Source: Erythrobacter tepidarius (GTDB lineage Bacteria; Pseudomonadota; Alphaproteobacteria; Sphingomonadales; Sphingomonadaceae). Taken from it: 64,000 nt of DNA. The DNA is taken from contig NZ_MUYJ01000004.1 in the NCBI RefSeq assembly GCF_002155695.1, forward strand, positions 207,594 through 271,593, written 5' to 3'. Shown one piece after another: positions 44,085 through 53,388 of the stretch. Position 1 is the stretch's first letter; each line of letters opens with the position of its first letter. The notes under the pieces are model-generated. The model saw only the letters and a list, made by a program, of their open reading frames with translations. It did no database searches and was not told where the DNA came from. The position numbers and the translations under genes are program-made.

Positions 44085-46391
44085 TCAATCGTGCTTCTTC
44101 TCCCGCGTCGGCTTCAGCATCTCGGGCGAGAAGAACCCGATCGGCTGCACCGCCGCGGCGCGCTTCTTCAGCTCGCCGCGCATCTTGAGGTATTCCTCCT
44201 CCATCTCGACCGTCACGGTCGCGCGCGAATCCTTGAGCGCCGCCTCGAAATCGCGCGCCTCGACCGTGCTGACCTCGCCGCCCACCCGGCGCAGCGCGGC
44301 AAGCCCGGCACGGCGCACCAGATCCTCCAGATCGGCGCCGGTGAAGCGTTCGGTCTGCCCTGCCAGCCATGCCAGATCGACATCGGAACCGAGCGGCATC
44401 TTGGCGGTGTGGATGCCGAGGATATGCGCGCGCCCGGCCGCGTCGGGGGTGCCGACATAGACCAGCTCGTCGAAGCGGCCCGGGCGCAGCAGCGCGGGAT
44501 CAACCAGCGTCGGACGGTTGGTCGCACCGATCACCACCACCGATTGCAGCTCTTCCAGCCCGTCCATCTCGGCGAGGATGGTGTTGACCACCCGGCCCGT
44601 CACCTGCGGTTCGCCCTGCCCGCTGCCGCGCGCGGGAACGAGGCTGTCGATCTCGTCGATGAACACCACGCAGGGCGCGACGGCGCGGGCACGGGCGAAC
44701 AGGCGGGCGATCTGCTGCTCGCTTTCGCCATACCACTTGGATAAAAGGTCGGAGGACTTCATCGAGATGAAGTTCGCCTCGGCTTCCCTGGCGACCGCCT
44801 TGGCAAGCAGGGTCTTGCCTGTGCCGGGCGGGCCGTAGAGCAGGAAGCCCTTGGCCGGGCGGATACCGAGCCGGCGGAAGGCATCGGGGTTTTTGAGGGG
44901 AAGCTCAATCCCTTCCTTGAGCTTGTCGATCGCCTCTCCCGCACCGCCGATATCGTCCCACGCAACGCTCGGCACCTGCACCATAACCTCGCGCATTGCC
45001 GAGGGCTGGACGCGCTTCAGGGCGGCGAGGAAATCGTCGCGGGTGACGCACAGGTCTTCAAGCACTTCGGGCGGAATCGTGCGCGCGTCGAGATCGAGCC
45101 GCGGCATGATCCGCCGCACCGCCTCGATCGCCGCCTCGCGGGTCAGCGCGGCAATATCGGCGCCGACGAAGCCATGGGTGACCCGGGCGAGTTCGTCGAG
45201 GTCGACCGCGGCTTCCATCGGCATCCCGCGGGTGTGGATCGCCAGAATCTCGCGCCGCCCGCGCTGATCGGGCACGCCGATCACGATTTCGCGATCGAAG
45301 CGGCCCGGACGGCGCAGGGCCTCGTCGATCGCGTCGGGCCGGTTGGTGGCGGCGATGACGACGAGGTTGGCGCGCTTTTCCAGCCCGTCCATGAGAGTAA
45401 GCAATTGGGCGACCAGCCGCTTCTCGGCCTCGCCCGGCACCTGGGTGCGCTTCGGGGCGATGGAATCGATCTCGTCGATGAAGATGATCGCGGGTGCGGC
45501 GCGGGTCGCCTCCTCGAACACCTCGCGCAGGCGTTTCTCGCTCTCGCCATAGCCCGAGCCCATGATCTCCGGCCCGTTGATGGTGAAGAACTCGGCGTCG
45601 CTTTCATTCGCCACAGCCTGCGCCAAGCGAGTCTTGCCGGTGCCCGGCGGGCCGTGCAGCAGCACGCCCTTGGGCGGTTCCACGCCAAGCCGGGTAAACA
45701 GTTCCGGATAGCGCAGCGGCAGCTCGATCATCTCGCGCAGCGCCCGGATGGTCTCCTCCATCCCGCCGACATCGTCGTAGTTCACGACCGCGCGGCCATC
45801 GCGCGGCTCCTCGAACTCGGCACGCAGCTCGACCTCGGTGTTCTCGTCGATGTGGACGATGCCCTTGGGGCTGGTGGAATGCACCGAGAGGCGGATCTGG
45901 GTGAGCGCATAGGCCGGCGCGCGCAGCAGCTGGCGCACGTCGGGGGGCATGTTCTGCACCGGCTGCTGGCCGGTGGTGGCGACCAGATCGCCGGCGACCA
46001 GCGGTTTCCTGAAGAAATTGCGCTTGAGCGCCTGAGTCGGCCCCTGCAGGCGCATTTCGCGCTGGGCGGGGGCGAACACCACGCGGGTGGCCGGTCGGGA
46101 TTCGGCGCGGGCAATCTCTACGTGCTCGCCCGAGCCGGCCTCGGCATTGCCGCGCTGAAGCCCGTCGAGGCGCACCACATCGAGCGCGTCGTCTTCGGGA
46201 TAGGCGGCCATGGCGATCGCCGCGGTGGTGCGTTTGCCGATGATCTCGACCACATCGCCTTCGGTAATGCCGAGCTTCTGGAACGCGGCGCGCGGCATCC
46301 GGGCGATGCCCTGCCCCGATTCCTCCTGCCGGGCGGGCGCAACCTGCAACCGGACGGTGCGGACTGGCGCTGCGGTTTCTGCTTCGGCCAT
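44085..46391 (-). CDS. CDC48/VCP-type AAA ATPase
   Basis: 768 residues, the domain layout of p97/VAT: an N-domain with a double-psi barrel (residues 1-190), then two AAA modules. D1 has GPPGTGKTRL and FIDEIDSIAPKR; D2 has GPPGTGKTLL and FIDEIDSLVPARG. Both have Walker A and B and arginine-finger residues, so both should hydrolyse ATP. Archaeal and eukaryotic relatives unfold proteins. Bacterial copies occur in some sphingomonads and actinobacteria, with unclear targets. It is transcribed toward polA and has no operon partner. Confidence 0.95.
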   Translation of the reverse strand: MAEAETAAPVRTVRLQVAPARQEESGQGIARMPRAAFQKLGITEGDVVEIIGKRTTAAIAMAAYPEDDALDVVRLDGLQRGNAEAGSGEHVEIARAESRPATRVVFAPAQREMRLQGPTQALKRNFFRKPLVAGDLVATTGQQPVQNMPPDVRQLLRAPAYALTQIRLSVHSTSPKGIVHIDENTEVELRAEFEEPRDGRAVVNYDDVGGMEETIRALREMIELPLRYPELFTRLGVEPPKGVLLHGPPGTGKTRLAQAVANESDAEFFTINGPEIMGSGYGESEKRLREVFEEATRAAPAIIFIDEIDSIAPKRTQVPGEAEKRLVAQLLTLMDGLEKRANLVVIAATNRPDAIDEALRRPGRFDREIVIGVPDQRGRREILAIHTRGMPMEAAVDLDELARVTHGFVGADIAALTREAAIEAVRRIMPRLDLDARTIPPEVLEDLCVTRDDFLAALKRVQPSAMREVMVQVPSVAWDDIGGAGEAIDKLKEGIELPLKNPDAFRRLGIRPAKGFLLYGPPGTGKTLLAKAVAREAEANFISMKSSDLLSKWYGESEQQIARLFARARAVAPCVVFIDEIDSLVPARGSGQGEPQVTGRVVNTILAEMDGLEELQSVVVIGATNRPTLVDPALLRPGRFDELVYVGTPDAAGRAHILGIHTAKMPLGSDVDLAWLAGQTERFTGADLEDLVRRAGLAALRRVGGEVSTVEARDFEAALKDSRATVTVEMEEEYLKMRGELKKRAAAVQPIGFFSPEMLKPTREKKHD

Positions 46392-46596
46392 TGGTCTTCC
46401 TGCGCTTGTCTGTTTTCTCGCAATTCGCCAGCCTAGCTAGGCACGAGGCTGGCCTATTGCAATCTGGACAGGCCCGGCGTGTGTCTCATCCGGCAAGTGC
46501 TTGCCAGTGCGGCGGGCAGGATAAGGCCATAAAGCCGCAGGGATTGTGCCCTGCAAGATGGAGGCCCGGCGCGCTGCGGGCCGGGTGCCGGGCAAG

Positions 46597-46735
46597 AAAA
46601 AAGCCCGGCACGAGGCCGGGCTTGAAAGTTTGGGAGAGGATGCCTGAAAGGCCCTTCGCATATGCAGCATATCCGTGCCTTGTGCAAGTGCGTAAACTGC
46701 GCAGAGAGTTGCAAAGAATGCAATGATTGGCCAAT
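46597..46735 (-). ncRNA. candidate small RNA with intrinsic terminator
   Basis: A perfect terminator (46602-46609 with 46615-46622, then six T on the minus strand) ends a minus transcript, yet no minus-strand gene lies within 6 kb upstream. Just before the hairpin the transcript would carry CCUCUCCC (46632-46639), an anti-Shine-Dalgarno motif typical of alphaproteobacterial regulatory RNAs. TTGACA at 46750-46755 could be a -35 element; no clear -10 is seen. The 5' end is a guess. Confidence 0.38.
46601..46623 (-). terminator. intrinsic terminator on the minus strand
   Basis: An 8-bp stem, AGCCCGGC with GCCGGGCT, loop ACGAG, then a run of six T on the minus strand. Confidence 0.8.
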
Positions 46736-46813
46736 TACGATCCGGCCTGTGTCAAAACTTGCAAAAGATCTGGCCGAAAAGGCGGCATCCGCTTAGGTCT
46801 TGAGCAGATCTTG

Positions 46814-46856
46814 CCCGAATCAATATGTTGCAACGCAACATGAAAGTTGATTCGGG
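46814..46856. promoter_or_regulatory. nested palindromes before scoA
   Basis: An outer perfect 10-bp repeat (CCCGAATCAA 46814-46823, TTGATTCGGG 46847-46856) encloses an inner palindrome ATGTTGC-AAC-GCAACAT (46825-46841). A related TTGCA-N5-TGCAA lies at 46709-46723. They may be a hairpin in the scoA leader or binding sites for a regulator of acetoacetyl-CoA/PHB metabolism (PhaR-like sites have TGC/GCA arms). Confidence 0.5.
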
Positions 46857-46964
46857 TTTCTTGCCGCTCGGACGTGACAGGCCAGCGTGAAGGCACTAAT
46901 CACCTGCGAGAAAAAAGGTTCCCGGCATCCGCTGCCGGACGAGCAACGAGGCAGGCAGGCTGCG

Positions 46965-47687
46965 ATGAACAAACTCTACCCCGACGCCGCCAGTGCGCTG
47001 GATGGCATTCTCAGAAACGACATGCTGATCGCCGCCGGAGGGTTCGGCCTGTGCGGCATACCCGAGCGGCTTCTGGACGCGATTCGCGACAGCGGCGTGA
47101 CAGGCCTCACCTTCGCCAGCAACAATGCCGGGATCGACAATGAGGGGATCGGCAAGCTGCTGCGCACCCGCCAGGTGAAGAAGATGATCAGTTCCTATGT
47201 CGGCGAGAACAAGGAGTTCGAGCGGCAATATCTCAGCGGCGAGCTCGAGGTGGAATTCTGCCCGCAGGGCACGCTCGCCGAGCGGATGCGGGCAGGCGGC
47301 GCCGGCATTCCCGGCTTCTACACCCGCACCGGAGTCGGCACCGAGGTCGCCAAGGGCAAGGAGCACAAGGAATTCCCCGACCGCGACGGGGTGATGCAGA
47401 CCTACATCCTCGAACGCGGCATCTTTGCCGACCTCTCGATCATCAAGGCGTGGAAGGCCGACACCACCGGCAACCTCGTGTTCCGCAAGACCGCGCGCAA
47501 TTTCAACCTGCCGGCGGCAACCTGCGGCAAGATCTGCGTCGCGGAAGTCGAGGAGGTGGTGCCGGCCGGAAGCCTCGATCCCGACCAGATCCACCTGCCC
47601 GGCGTGTTCGTGAACCGCATCGTCTGCGGCGCCCCCTATGACAAGAAGATCGAGTTTCGTACCGTTCGCCAGAGAGAGACGGCATGA
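46965..47687 (+). CDS. scoA: 3-oxoacid CoA-transferase subunit A
   Basis: 240 residues: the alpha subunit pattern IAAGGFGLCGIPERLLDAI, then the Gly-rich TGLTFASNNAG. With ScoB it moves CoA between succinyl-CoA and acetoacetate (or another 3-oxoacid). ATG 46965 gives the normal N-terminus; a longer frame from 46887 lacks homology. The stop overlaps the following lipoprotein gene by four bases, separating the two subunit genes by nearly 1 kb. Confidence 0.93.
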   Translation: MNKLYPDAASALDGILRNDMLIAAGGFGLCGIPERLLDAIRDSGVTGLTFASNNAGIDNEGIGKLLRTRQVKKMISSYVGENKEFERQYLSGELEVEFCPQGTLAERMRAGGAGIPGFYTRTGVGTEVAKGKEHKEFPDRDGVMQTYILERGIFADLSIIKAWKADTTGNLVFRKTARNFNLPAATCGKICVAEVEEVVPAGSLDPDQIHLPGVFVNRIVCGAPYDKKIEFRTVRQRETA

Positions 47688-48655
47688 TCGACCGCAGGAT
47701 CATTCTGGTGCCCCTGCTGGCTCTGGCGGGAACATCGCTGCCGGGCTGTGCTGCCGTGGCGATCCCGGCACTGGCGGGCGGCGCGATGGTCGGCACGCGC
47801 ATCGACGGCCAAGATGCCGGCCAAGGCCAGGCAGGAGCGAGCGCGCCGGTGCCCGCGGTTGCGGCACCAGCCCAGCGTCCCGCTCCGATGCCCTCGCCGA
47901 CGCCGTCGGTCAGCGTCAGGCCCGCGGCTGACGCGCCGCCATCACCTGCCCCGACCAAGGCCCCGGTGAGCGCGCCTGCGCCCATGCCCGTGGCAACGCC
48001 GCCGGTTGCCGCCGCGGCACCGGCAATCACCCCGACCGTCGCCGCTGGCGCGAGCGGCATGCCCCGTCCCGTGCAGAACGGCTTTGCCGAGTTCGTCCGA
48101 TATGGTCGCGGGGTCGCAGCCGTCAGCGCTGGCCCCAACGGAGCGCTTTCGGCCATGCTTTCCCACCCGACCGCGCTCGACGGCCAGCGCAAGCGCTGCG
48201 CGCCCGGGGACAAGCCGGTGGCCGTGATCGACCTCGATCCGGCTGGCGGACTGTTCACGCCGCCGGCCGACCCGGAACGCGACGTGCCCCGTTCGCTCGG
48301 CCTCGCCGTGCTGCGCGAGGCCGGGGTTCAGATCGCCTGGCTGTCGGATCTGCCGGTGAGCGAGATCGGCAGGATCCGCAGCGCTCTCGAATTCGCCGGA
48401 CTCGATATCCGCGGCCAGGACATCGTCTCGCTTCGCCGCGACCCTGAGGATCGCAAGCAGACCCGCAGGGAAAGCCTCGCCGCCACCTCGTGCATCATCG
48501 CCATCGCCGGAGACGAGAAGTCCGATTTCGACGAACGTTTCCGCTATCTCAAGAACCCCGAGTCCGGCGTGGCGCTCGAAACCGCCATCGGCGACGGCTG
48601 GTTCCTGATCGATCCGATCTTCCCGCTCGCCCAGCAAGGACAGCAACTGCCATGA
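47684..48655 (+). CDS. lipoprotein with HAD-like domain, inserted between scoA and scoB
   Basis: 323 residues. Signal with lipobox LPGC ([16 protein letters not shown]), a Pro/Ala-rich linker to about residue 125, then a domain opening [15 protein letters not shown], which resembles the D-x-D start of HAD or acid-phosphatase-like enzymes, and ending [14 protein letters not shown] cannot confirm the later HAD motifs. It overlaps both scoA and scoB by four bases, so it is fully embedded in the operon. Function unknown. Confidence 0.78.
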   Translation: MIDRRIILVPLLALAGTSLPGCAAVAIPALAGGAMVGTRIDGQDAGQGQAGASAPVPAVAAPAQRPAPMPSPTPSVSVRPAADAPPSPAPTKAPVSAPAPMPVATPPVAAAAPAITPTVAAGASGMPRPVQNGFAEFVRYGRGVAAVSAGPNGALSAMLSHPTALDGQRKRCAPGDKPVAVIDLDPAGGLFTPPADPERDVPRSLGLAVLREAGVQIAWLSDLPVSEIGRIRSALEFAGLDIRGQDIVSLRRDPEDRKQTRRESLAATSCIIAIAGDEKSDFDERFRYLKNPESGVALETAIGDGWFLIDPIFPLAQQGQQLP

Positions 48656-49302
48656 CGACACCCCCCGAAGGCTGGACCCGCGACCAGATGGCTATGCGCG
48701 CCGCACGCGAGCTGCAGGACGGCTACTATGTCAATCTCGGCATCGGCATCCCGACGCTGGTCGCCAACCATATCCCCGAAGGCATGATGGTGACCTTGCA
48801 GAGCGAGAACGGGATGCTCGGCATCGGGCCATTTCCCTACGAGGACGAGGTCGATCCCGATCTCATCAATGCCGGCAAGCAGACCATCAGCGAGCTGCCG
48901 CACAGCGCCTATTTCGATTCTGCGACCAGTTTCGCGATGATCCGCGGCGGGCATATCGATCTCACCGTTCTGGGGGCCATGGAAGTGGCCGAGAATGGCG
49001 ACATCGCCAACTGGATGATCCCCGGCAAGATGATCAAGGGCATGGGCGGGGCGATGGATCTCGTCGCGGGTGTCAAGAAGATCATCGTGGTCATGGATCA
49101 CACCGCAAAGGACGGTAGTCCCAAGTTCGTCCCCCGATGCACCCTGCCGCTGACCGGCGCGGGGGTGGTGGACATGGTGATCACCAACCTGGCGGTGTTC
49201 CAGCGGCCCGACCACGCCTCCCCCTTCCGCCTGATCGAGATGGCGCCCGGCGTTACCGAGGCCGATATCGCCGCCGCCACCACCGCGCATTACGTGGTGT
49301 GA
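48652..49302 (+). CDS. scoB: 3-oxoacid CoA-transferase subunit B
   Basis: 216 residues with the catalytic Glu in [10 protein letters not shown] and the opening [23 protein letters not shown]. The Glu forms the thioester intermediate. It pairs with ScoA despite the intervening gene. The stop overlaps the ATG of a short downstream frame (TGATG). Confidence 0.94.
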   Translation: MTTPPEGWTRDQMAMRAARELQDGYYVNLGIGIPTLVANHIPEGMMVTLQSENGMLGIGPFPYEDEVDPDLINAGKQTISELPHSAYFDSATSFAMIRGGHIDLTVLGAMEVAENGDIANWMIPGKMIKGMGGAMDLVAGVKKIIVVMDHTAKDGSPKFVPRCTLPLTGAGVVDMVITNLAVFQRPDHASPFRLIEMAPGVTEADIAAATTAHYVV

Positions 49303-49550
49303 TGCTGCGTGCGGCCGCGCTCGGCATCGTCGCGCTGCTGGCGACCTCTGACGGCGACGAGACCGTCCGCCCGCGGAACGCCAACAACCTCGGCGCAAAG
49401 CTGCGCGCACTGGGCGCGCCGGTCGCGGTGAAGAACTACGGCCCGCTCGATCATGAGGAGGTGGTCATGGCGCTTTCGGTGCCGTTCCGCAGCAAAGGCC
49501 CGGTGCTGGCCGACGCGGTTGCCTTTCTCAAGGCCAAGCTGGGGGACTAG
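49302..49550 (+). pseudogene. C-terminal fragment of an alpha/beta hydrolase
   Basis: 82 residues. It begins abruptly with a strand (ALGIVALLATSDGDETVRP), continues with GAKLRALGAPVAVKNYG and LDHEEVVMAL, and ends FRSKGPVLADAVAFLKAKLG. This is how the last third of dienelactone-hydrolase/esterase proteins looks, including the Asp and His of the triad, but the nucleophile half is missing. Its reading frame stays open and is coupled to scoB (TGATG), so it may still be translated. Likely a deletion remnant. Confidence 0.6.
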
Positions 49551-49553
49551 GCC

Positions 49554-50705
49554 ATGTGGCTCGCAGAACCCCGCAACCCCAACGCCCCGCTCGCCGGACT
49601 CAAGGTGGTCGAGCTCGCCCGCGTGCTGGCCGGGCCTTACTGCGGGCAGATCCTCGCGGATCTCGGCGCGGACGTGATCAAGGTCGAAAGCCCGGAAGGC
49701 GACGGCACGAGGCTGTGGGGCCCGCCCTGGATCGAGCGCACCGATGCAAGCGGCAAGATCCACCGCGAGGCCGCCTATTACCACGCCTGCAACCGCGGCA
49801 AGCGCTCGATCATCGCCGATTTCGGCGTGGCGGACGACCTTGCCCGGGTGAAGGCGCTGATCGCCGATGCCGACGTGGTGATCGAGAATTTCAAGACCGG
49901 CAGTCTCGCCAGGTTCGGGCTCGATTACGCCAGCCTCTCGGCCACCAATCCCGGCCTCGTCTATTGCTCGATCACCGGCTTCGGCCACACCGGCCCGCGC
50001 GCCCACGAGGCAGGCTACGACTTCGTGGTGCAGGGCATGAGCGGCTTCATGTCGCTGACCGGCGAACCCGAAGGCCAGCCGGTCAAGTTGGGCATCTCGA
50101 TCAGCGACCTCTCGACCGGGGTGTGGGCGGCAACCGGGATTCAGGCCGCGCTGCTGATGCGCGCTCGCACCGGCAAGGGCCAGCAGCTCGACATCAGCCT
50201 GATGGACTGCTCGGTCGCGCTGCTTTCCAATCAGGCGACCTACTATCTCACCACCGGCACCAACCCGCCGCGGATGGGCAATGCCCACGCGCAGGTCGCA
50301 CCCTACGGCGTCTTCGCGGTGAGCGACGGGCATGTGATCCTCGCGCCCGCCAATGACGGACTGTTCCACAAGCTGATGGATCTGCTCGGCCTTGCCCACC
50401 TGGCGAGCGACCCGCGCTTCATCGCCAATAGCGACCGCATCGCCAATGCCAGAGCGCTGGATGCCGAGATCGCCAAGGCCACCATCGGCTGGAGCAAGCA
50501 AGAGCTGCTCGATGCCTGCCACGCCGCAGGGGTGCCGGCCGGGCCGATCAACCGGCTGGACGAGGTCTTCGCCGATCCACAGGTGGTGGCGCGCGGGCTC
50601 AGGATCGATCTCGGCGGGATCCCCGGCGTGCGCAGCCCTTTCGTGTTCTCCGGGGCCGAACTGGCGCTCGACCGGCCCTCGCCGATCCACGGGGAACATG
50701 GCTGA
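49554..50705 (+). CDS. type III (CaiB/BaiF) CoA-transferase
   Basis: 383 residues with LAGLKVVELARVLAGPYCGQILADLGADVIKVE and catalytic Asp156 (GYDFVVQGMSGFMSLTG). Family members exchange CoA between carboxylic acids. It follows the hydrolase fragment after three bases, in one unit with scoAB, suggesting use of 3-oxoacids or dicarboxylates. It is clearly different in sequence from the family member at 16118-17299. Confidence 0.92.
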   Translation: MWLAEPRNPNAPLAGLKVVELARVLAGPYCGQILADLGADVIKVESPEGDGTRLWGPPWIERTDASGKIHREAAYYHACNRGKRSIIADFGVADDLARVKALIADADVVIENFKTGSLARFGLDYASLSATNPGLVYCSITGFGHTGPRAHEAGYDFVVQGMSGFMSLTGEPEGQPVKLGISISDLSTGVWAATGIQAALLMRARTGKGQQLDISLMDCSVALLSNQATYYLTTGTNPPRMGNAHAQVAPYGVFAVSDGHVILAPANDGLFHKLMDLLGLAHLASDPRFIANSDRIANARALDAEIAKATIGWSKQELLDACHAAGVPAGPINRLDEVFADPQVVARGLRIDLGGIPGVRSPFVFSGAELALDRPSPIHGEHG

Positions 50706-50832
50706 CAGCCTTCCGCAGCCGCTGTTGGAGACACATGAGACACTGTCCTGACGCAGAAAACCGGCCCCCATGCGCCGCCGGGCAGACAGGGGCGGGAGCA
50801 GGCGCAGGCGGTGGGTCATCACCGTCTTGGTG

Positions 50833-52056
50833 TCACGGGCGTAGAATGTAGGAAAGCGCTCTTGCCCCGGCGCGCCACAGCCGTTCGAAGGGGCCCTGCC
50901 CCAGCCGCTCCACCCAGACCGGCGACCACGCCAGCATCGCCGCAACCGGCACGCCCCCCAAGGCAAGGGCCTGCCAGCGGCTGACCTCGCCGAACAGGCC
51001 GAGGCCCCATGGCGCAAAGATTGCGGCGAAGATCACGCTCGTCATCAGGTAATTGCTCAGCGACAGTCGCCCGAGAGCGGCAAGCCTGCGGGTGAACGGA
51101 TTGTCCTGCGCCAGAAAGGCCATTGCCAGCGCGGCGTAGCTTACCCCCAGCAGGGTATCGAAAGGGGCGGAGATCACCAATGCCACCGGCCCGACCAGCG
51201 CGGCGGGGAAACCCTCGGCCACCAGCCACGCGGCCAGCCCCAACAGCCCCGGCAGCGCCACCAGCGCGCAGATCGCCGCAAGACGCTGGAGATGGAAGGT
51301 CCGCCATTTCCCCTTGAGCATTCCGCCCTTCCACAACCCCATGCCGAGCGCAATGGCGGCAAGGTTGAGCGGCAGCGCGGCGAGCAGGGCGGCCAGCTGG
51401 GCGTGAATGGCAAGGCCGCGGCGGACGATCCTTTCGCCCAGCCCCTCGCGGCCCTGCTCCAGCAGCGCGGCCATCGCCGCCGGATCGCGCCCGAACTGGC
51501 GCTCGGCGAACAGCAAGGGCTCGGTGCCCGACTGGTGCTGGTAGAAATCGATCATCGCGCTGCCGAAGGCCGTCAGACCAAGCGCAACGTGCACCACCAC
51601 CAGCCCCGCGCCGACCGTGAGCAGCGCCCGCGCGGAAAGCCCCGCAAGCAGCGGCAGGGCCAGCCCCGCCAGCGCGTAGGCGCGCAGCACGTCGTTGTTC
51701 GCAAGCAGGATCGCATGGACGATGCCGATCGCGAACAGCACGATCATGCGGGCATAGTGCGCAGGCCAAGGGCGTCTCTGTCCGCCCGCAGTCGCCTTCT
51801 CCAGCAGGATCAGGCTACCCGCGCCGAACAGCATCGCAAACAGGGTGCGGAACTTGTCTTCGATAAAGACGAAGCTGACAAGCCACACCCAGTAATCCGC
51901 CGCGCCCACTCCGCCGAAGCTCAGCGGGTTGTAATAGGCGGGTGAAGGCAGCGCGAAGGCGAGAACGTTCATCCCCGCGATCCCGATCACTGCGACACCG
52001 CGCAGCGCATCGAGCGCGAGGATGCGTGAGGCGGGCAAAGGGGCGGGCGCCGTCAT
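50833..52056 (-). CDS. DUF418 family membrane protein
   Basis: 407 residues with around ten hydrophobic helices. Opening SRILALDALRGVAVIGIAGMNVLAF and the closing region (GRLSLSNYLMTSVIFAAIFAPWGLGLF) are typical for DUF418/YeiB-like proteins. Function of the family is unknown, though it resembles acyltransferase-type membrane proteins. It lies 22 bases below metK and may be co-transcribed with it. Confidence 0.87.
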   Translation of the reverse strand: MTAPAPLPASRILALDALRGVAVIGIAGMNVLAFALPSPAYYNPLSFGGVGAADYWVWLVSFVFIEDKFRTLFAMLFGAGSLILLEKATAGGQRRPWPAHYARMIVLFAIGIVHAILLANNDVLRAYALAGLALPLLAGLSARALLTVGAGLVVVHVALGLTAFGSAMIDFYQHQSGTEPLLFAERQFGRDPAAMAALLEQGREGLGERIVRRGLAIHAQLAALLAALPLNLAAIALGMGLWKGGMLKGKWRTFHLQRLAAICALVALPGLLGLAAWLVAEGFPAALVGPVALVISAPFDTLLGVSYAALAMAFLAQDNPFTRRLAALGRLSLSNYLMTSVIFAAIFAPWGLGLFGEVSRWQALALGGVPVAAMLAWSPVWVERLGQGPFERLWRAGARALSYILRP

Positions 52057-52078
52057 TCGAGGCACCCCACCGCGCCGA

Positions 52079-53290
52079 TCAGGCCAGCGCTGCCTTGAGA
52101 TCTTCGACCAGATCGAGCCGCTCCCACGGGAACAGGTCGCCTTCCGCCTTGCGGCCGAAGTGACCATAGGCGGCGGTCGGCTGATAGATCGGCTTGTTGA
52201 GACCAAGATGGGTGCGGATCGCCCGCGGGGTCAGCCCGCCGAGCTTGGCGATGCCGAGGATCGCCGCTTCGATCTTGTCGTCGCCGACAGTGCCGGTCTC
52301 GTGCGTGTCGACATAGAGCGAGAGCGGCTTCGACACGCCGATCGCATAGGCGATCTGGATGGTGCAGCGCGTGGCGAGGCCGGCGGCGACCACGTTCTTG
52401 GCGAGGTAGCGGGTGATGTAAGCCGCCGAACGGTCAACCTTGGTCGGATCCTTGCCGCTGAAGGCGCCGCCGCCATGCGGGGCCGCGCCGCCATAGGTGT
52501 CGACGATGATCTTGCGGCCGGTCAGGCCCGCATCCCCATCCGGTCCGCCGATCTCGAACTTGCCGGTCGGGTTGATGAAATATTCGGTCTCGCGCAGCAG
52601 CACCGGCGGGATGACCTCGGCGACGACCTTCTTCACATAGGCTTCAAGCTCGGCCTTCTTCGCCGGGTTGTCTTCGTCATAGCCAGGCTTGTGCTGGGTC
52701 GAGACGACTACGGCAGTCGCCGCCACCGGCAGCGAGCCCTCGTAGCGCAGGGTCACCTGGCTCTTGGCGTCGGGTTCGAGGAAGGGGGCCGCACCCGAAT
52801 GACGGTCGGCCGCCATGCGCTCGAGGATCTGGTGGCTGTAATAGAGCGTCGCGGGCATATAGCCCGGGGTCTCGTCGGTTGCATAGCCGAACATGATGCC
52901 CTGATCGCCCGCGCCTTCATCCTTGTTGGCGCCCGCGTCCACGCCCTGCGCGATATGCGCCGACTGCCCGTGCAAGCGATTGATGAACTTGAGATTGTTC
53001 CAGTGGAAGCCGTCCTGCTCATAGCCGATGCGCTTGACGGTGTTGCGCACCACCTGCTCGATCTCGTCCTCGGCGCCCGGCGCCCACTCGCCGTTCTCGT
53101 AAACGCCCTTGCAGCGGATTTCCCCCGCCAGCACGACCAGATTGGTGGTGGTAAGGGTTTCGCAGGCGATGCGCGCTTCGGGATCCTTGGACAGGAACAG
53201 ATCGACGATCGCGTCGGAAATCTGGTCGGAAACCTTGTCCGGATGGCCTTCGGAGACGCTTTCGGAGGTGAACAGGTAAGTCGTGCGCAT
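52079..53290 (-). CDS. metK: S-adenosylmethionine synthetase
   Basis: 403 residues. The N-terminal [21 protein letters not shown] and the [19 protein letters not shown] signature are intact. It makes SAM from methionine and ATP. Overlapping A/T-rich palindromes occur 48-75 bases upstream (53338-53365), in an otherwise GC-rich region, pointing to regulation by SAM-cycle status. It heads a minus unit with the DUF418 gene. Confidence 0.97.
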   Translation of the reverse strand: MRTTYLFTSESVSEGHPDKVSDQISDAIVDLFLSKDPEARIACETLTTTNLVVLAGEIRCKGVYENGEWAPGAEDEIEQVVRNTVKRIGYEQDGFHWNNLKFINRLHGQSAHIAQGVDAGANKDEGAGDQGIMFGYATDETPGYMPATLYYSHQILERMAADRHSGAAPFLEPDAKSQVTLRYEGSLPVAATAVVVSTQHKPGYDEDNPAKKAELEAYVKKVVAEVIPPVLLRETEYFINPTGKFEIGGPDGDAGLTGRKIIVDTYGGAAPHGGGAFSGKDPTKVDRSAAYITRYLAKNVVAAGLATRCTIQIAYAIGVSKPLSLYVDTHETGTVGDDKIEAAILGIAKLGGLTPRAIRTHLGLNKPIYQPTAAYGHFGRKAEGDLFPWERLDLVEDLKAALA

Positions 53291-53337
53291 GGATCCCCCG
53301 GGGGCTGGTGGTGTGCCGATATCCGCCGGACGCAGAA

Positions 53338-53365
53338 CCTTATAGAGATATAAGGAAACCTTTAT
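53338..53365. promoter_or_regulatory. overlapping palindromes upstream of metK (SahR-like operator)
   Basis: CCTTATA-GAGA-TATAAGG (53338-53355) is perfect; a second repeat, ATAAGGAAACCTTTAT (53350-53365), overlaps it. Similar ATAAAG...CTTTAT boxes are recognised by ArsR-family SAH/SAM-cycle regulators in alphaproteobacteria. The family assignment is from memory. Confidence 0.55.
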
Positions 53366-53388
53366 GTCCGGCTTCTTGCCGTTCCGCC

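Larger units (their letters stand above)
46392..46964. other. gene-free region upstream of scoA
   Basis: 573 bases without a convincing protein gene. It is less GC-rich than its surroundings and contains a minus-strand terminator with no minus-strand gene in front of it, nested palindromes, and repeated TTGC/GCAA arms. Details are in separate entries. Confidence 0.6.

Noticed and set aside
46486..46734. Minus-strand small protein gene in the scoA upstream gap
   Set aside because: Several overlapping frames exist, none with a ribosome site or protein-like composition; the frame runs through the terminator hairpin.
53291..53388. SAM riboswitch before metK
   Set aside because: The 98-base gap is dominated by A/T palindromes that look like protein sites; I could not draw a known SAM riboswitch fold.
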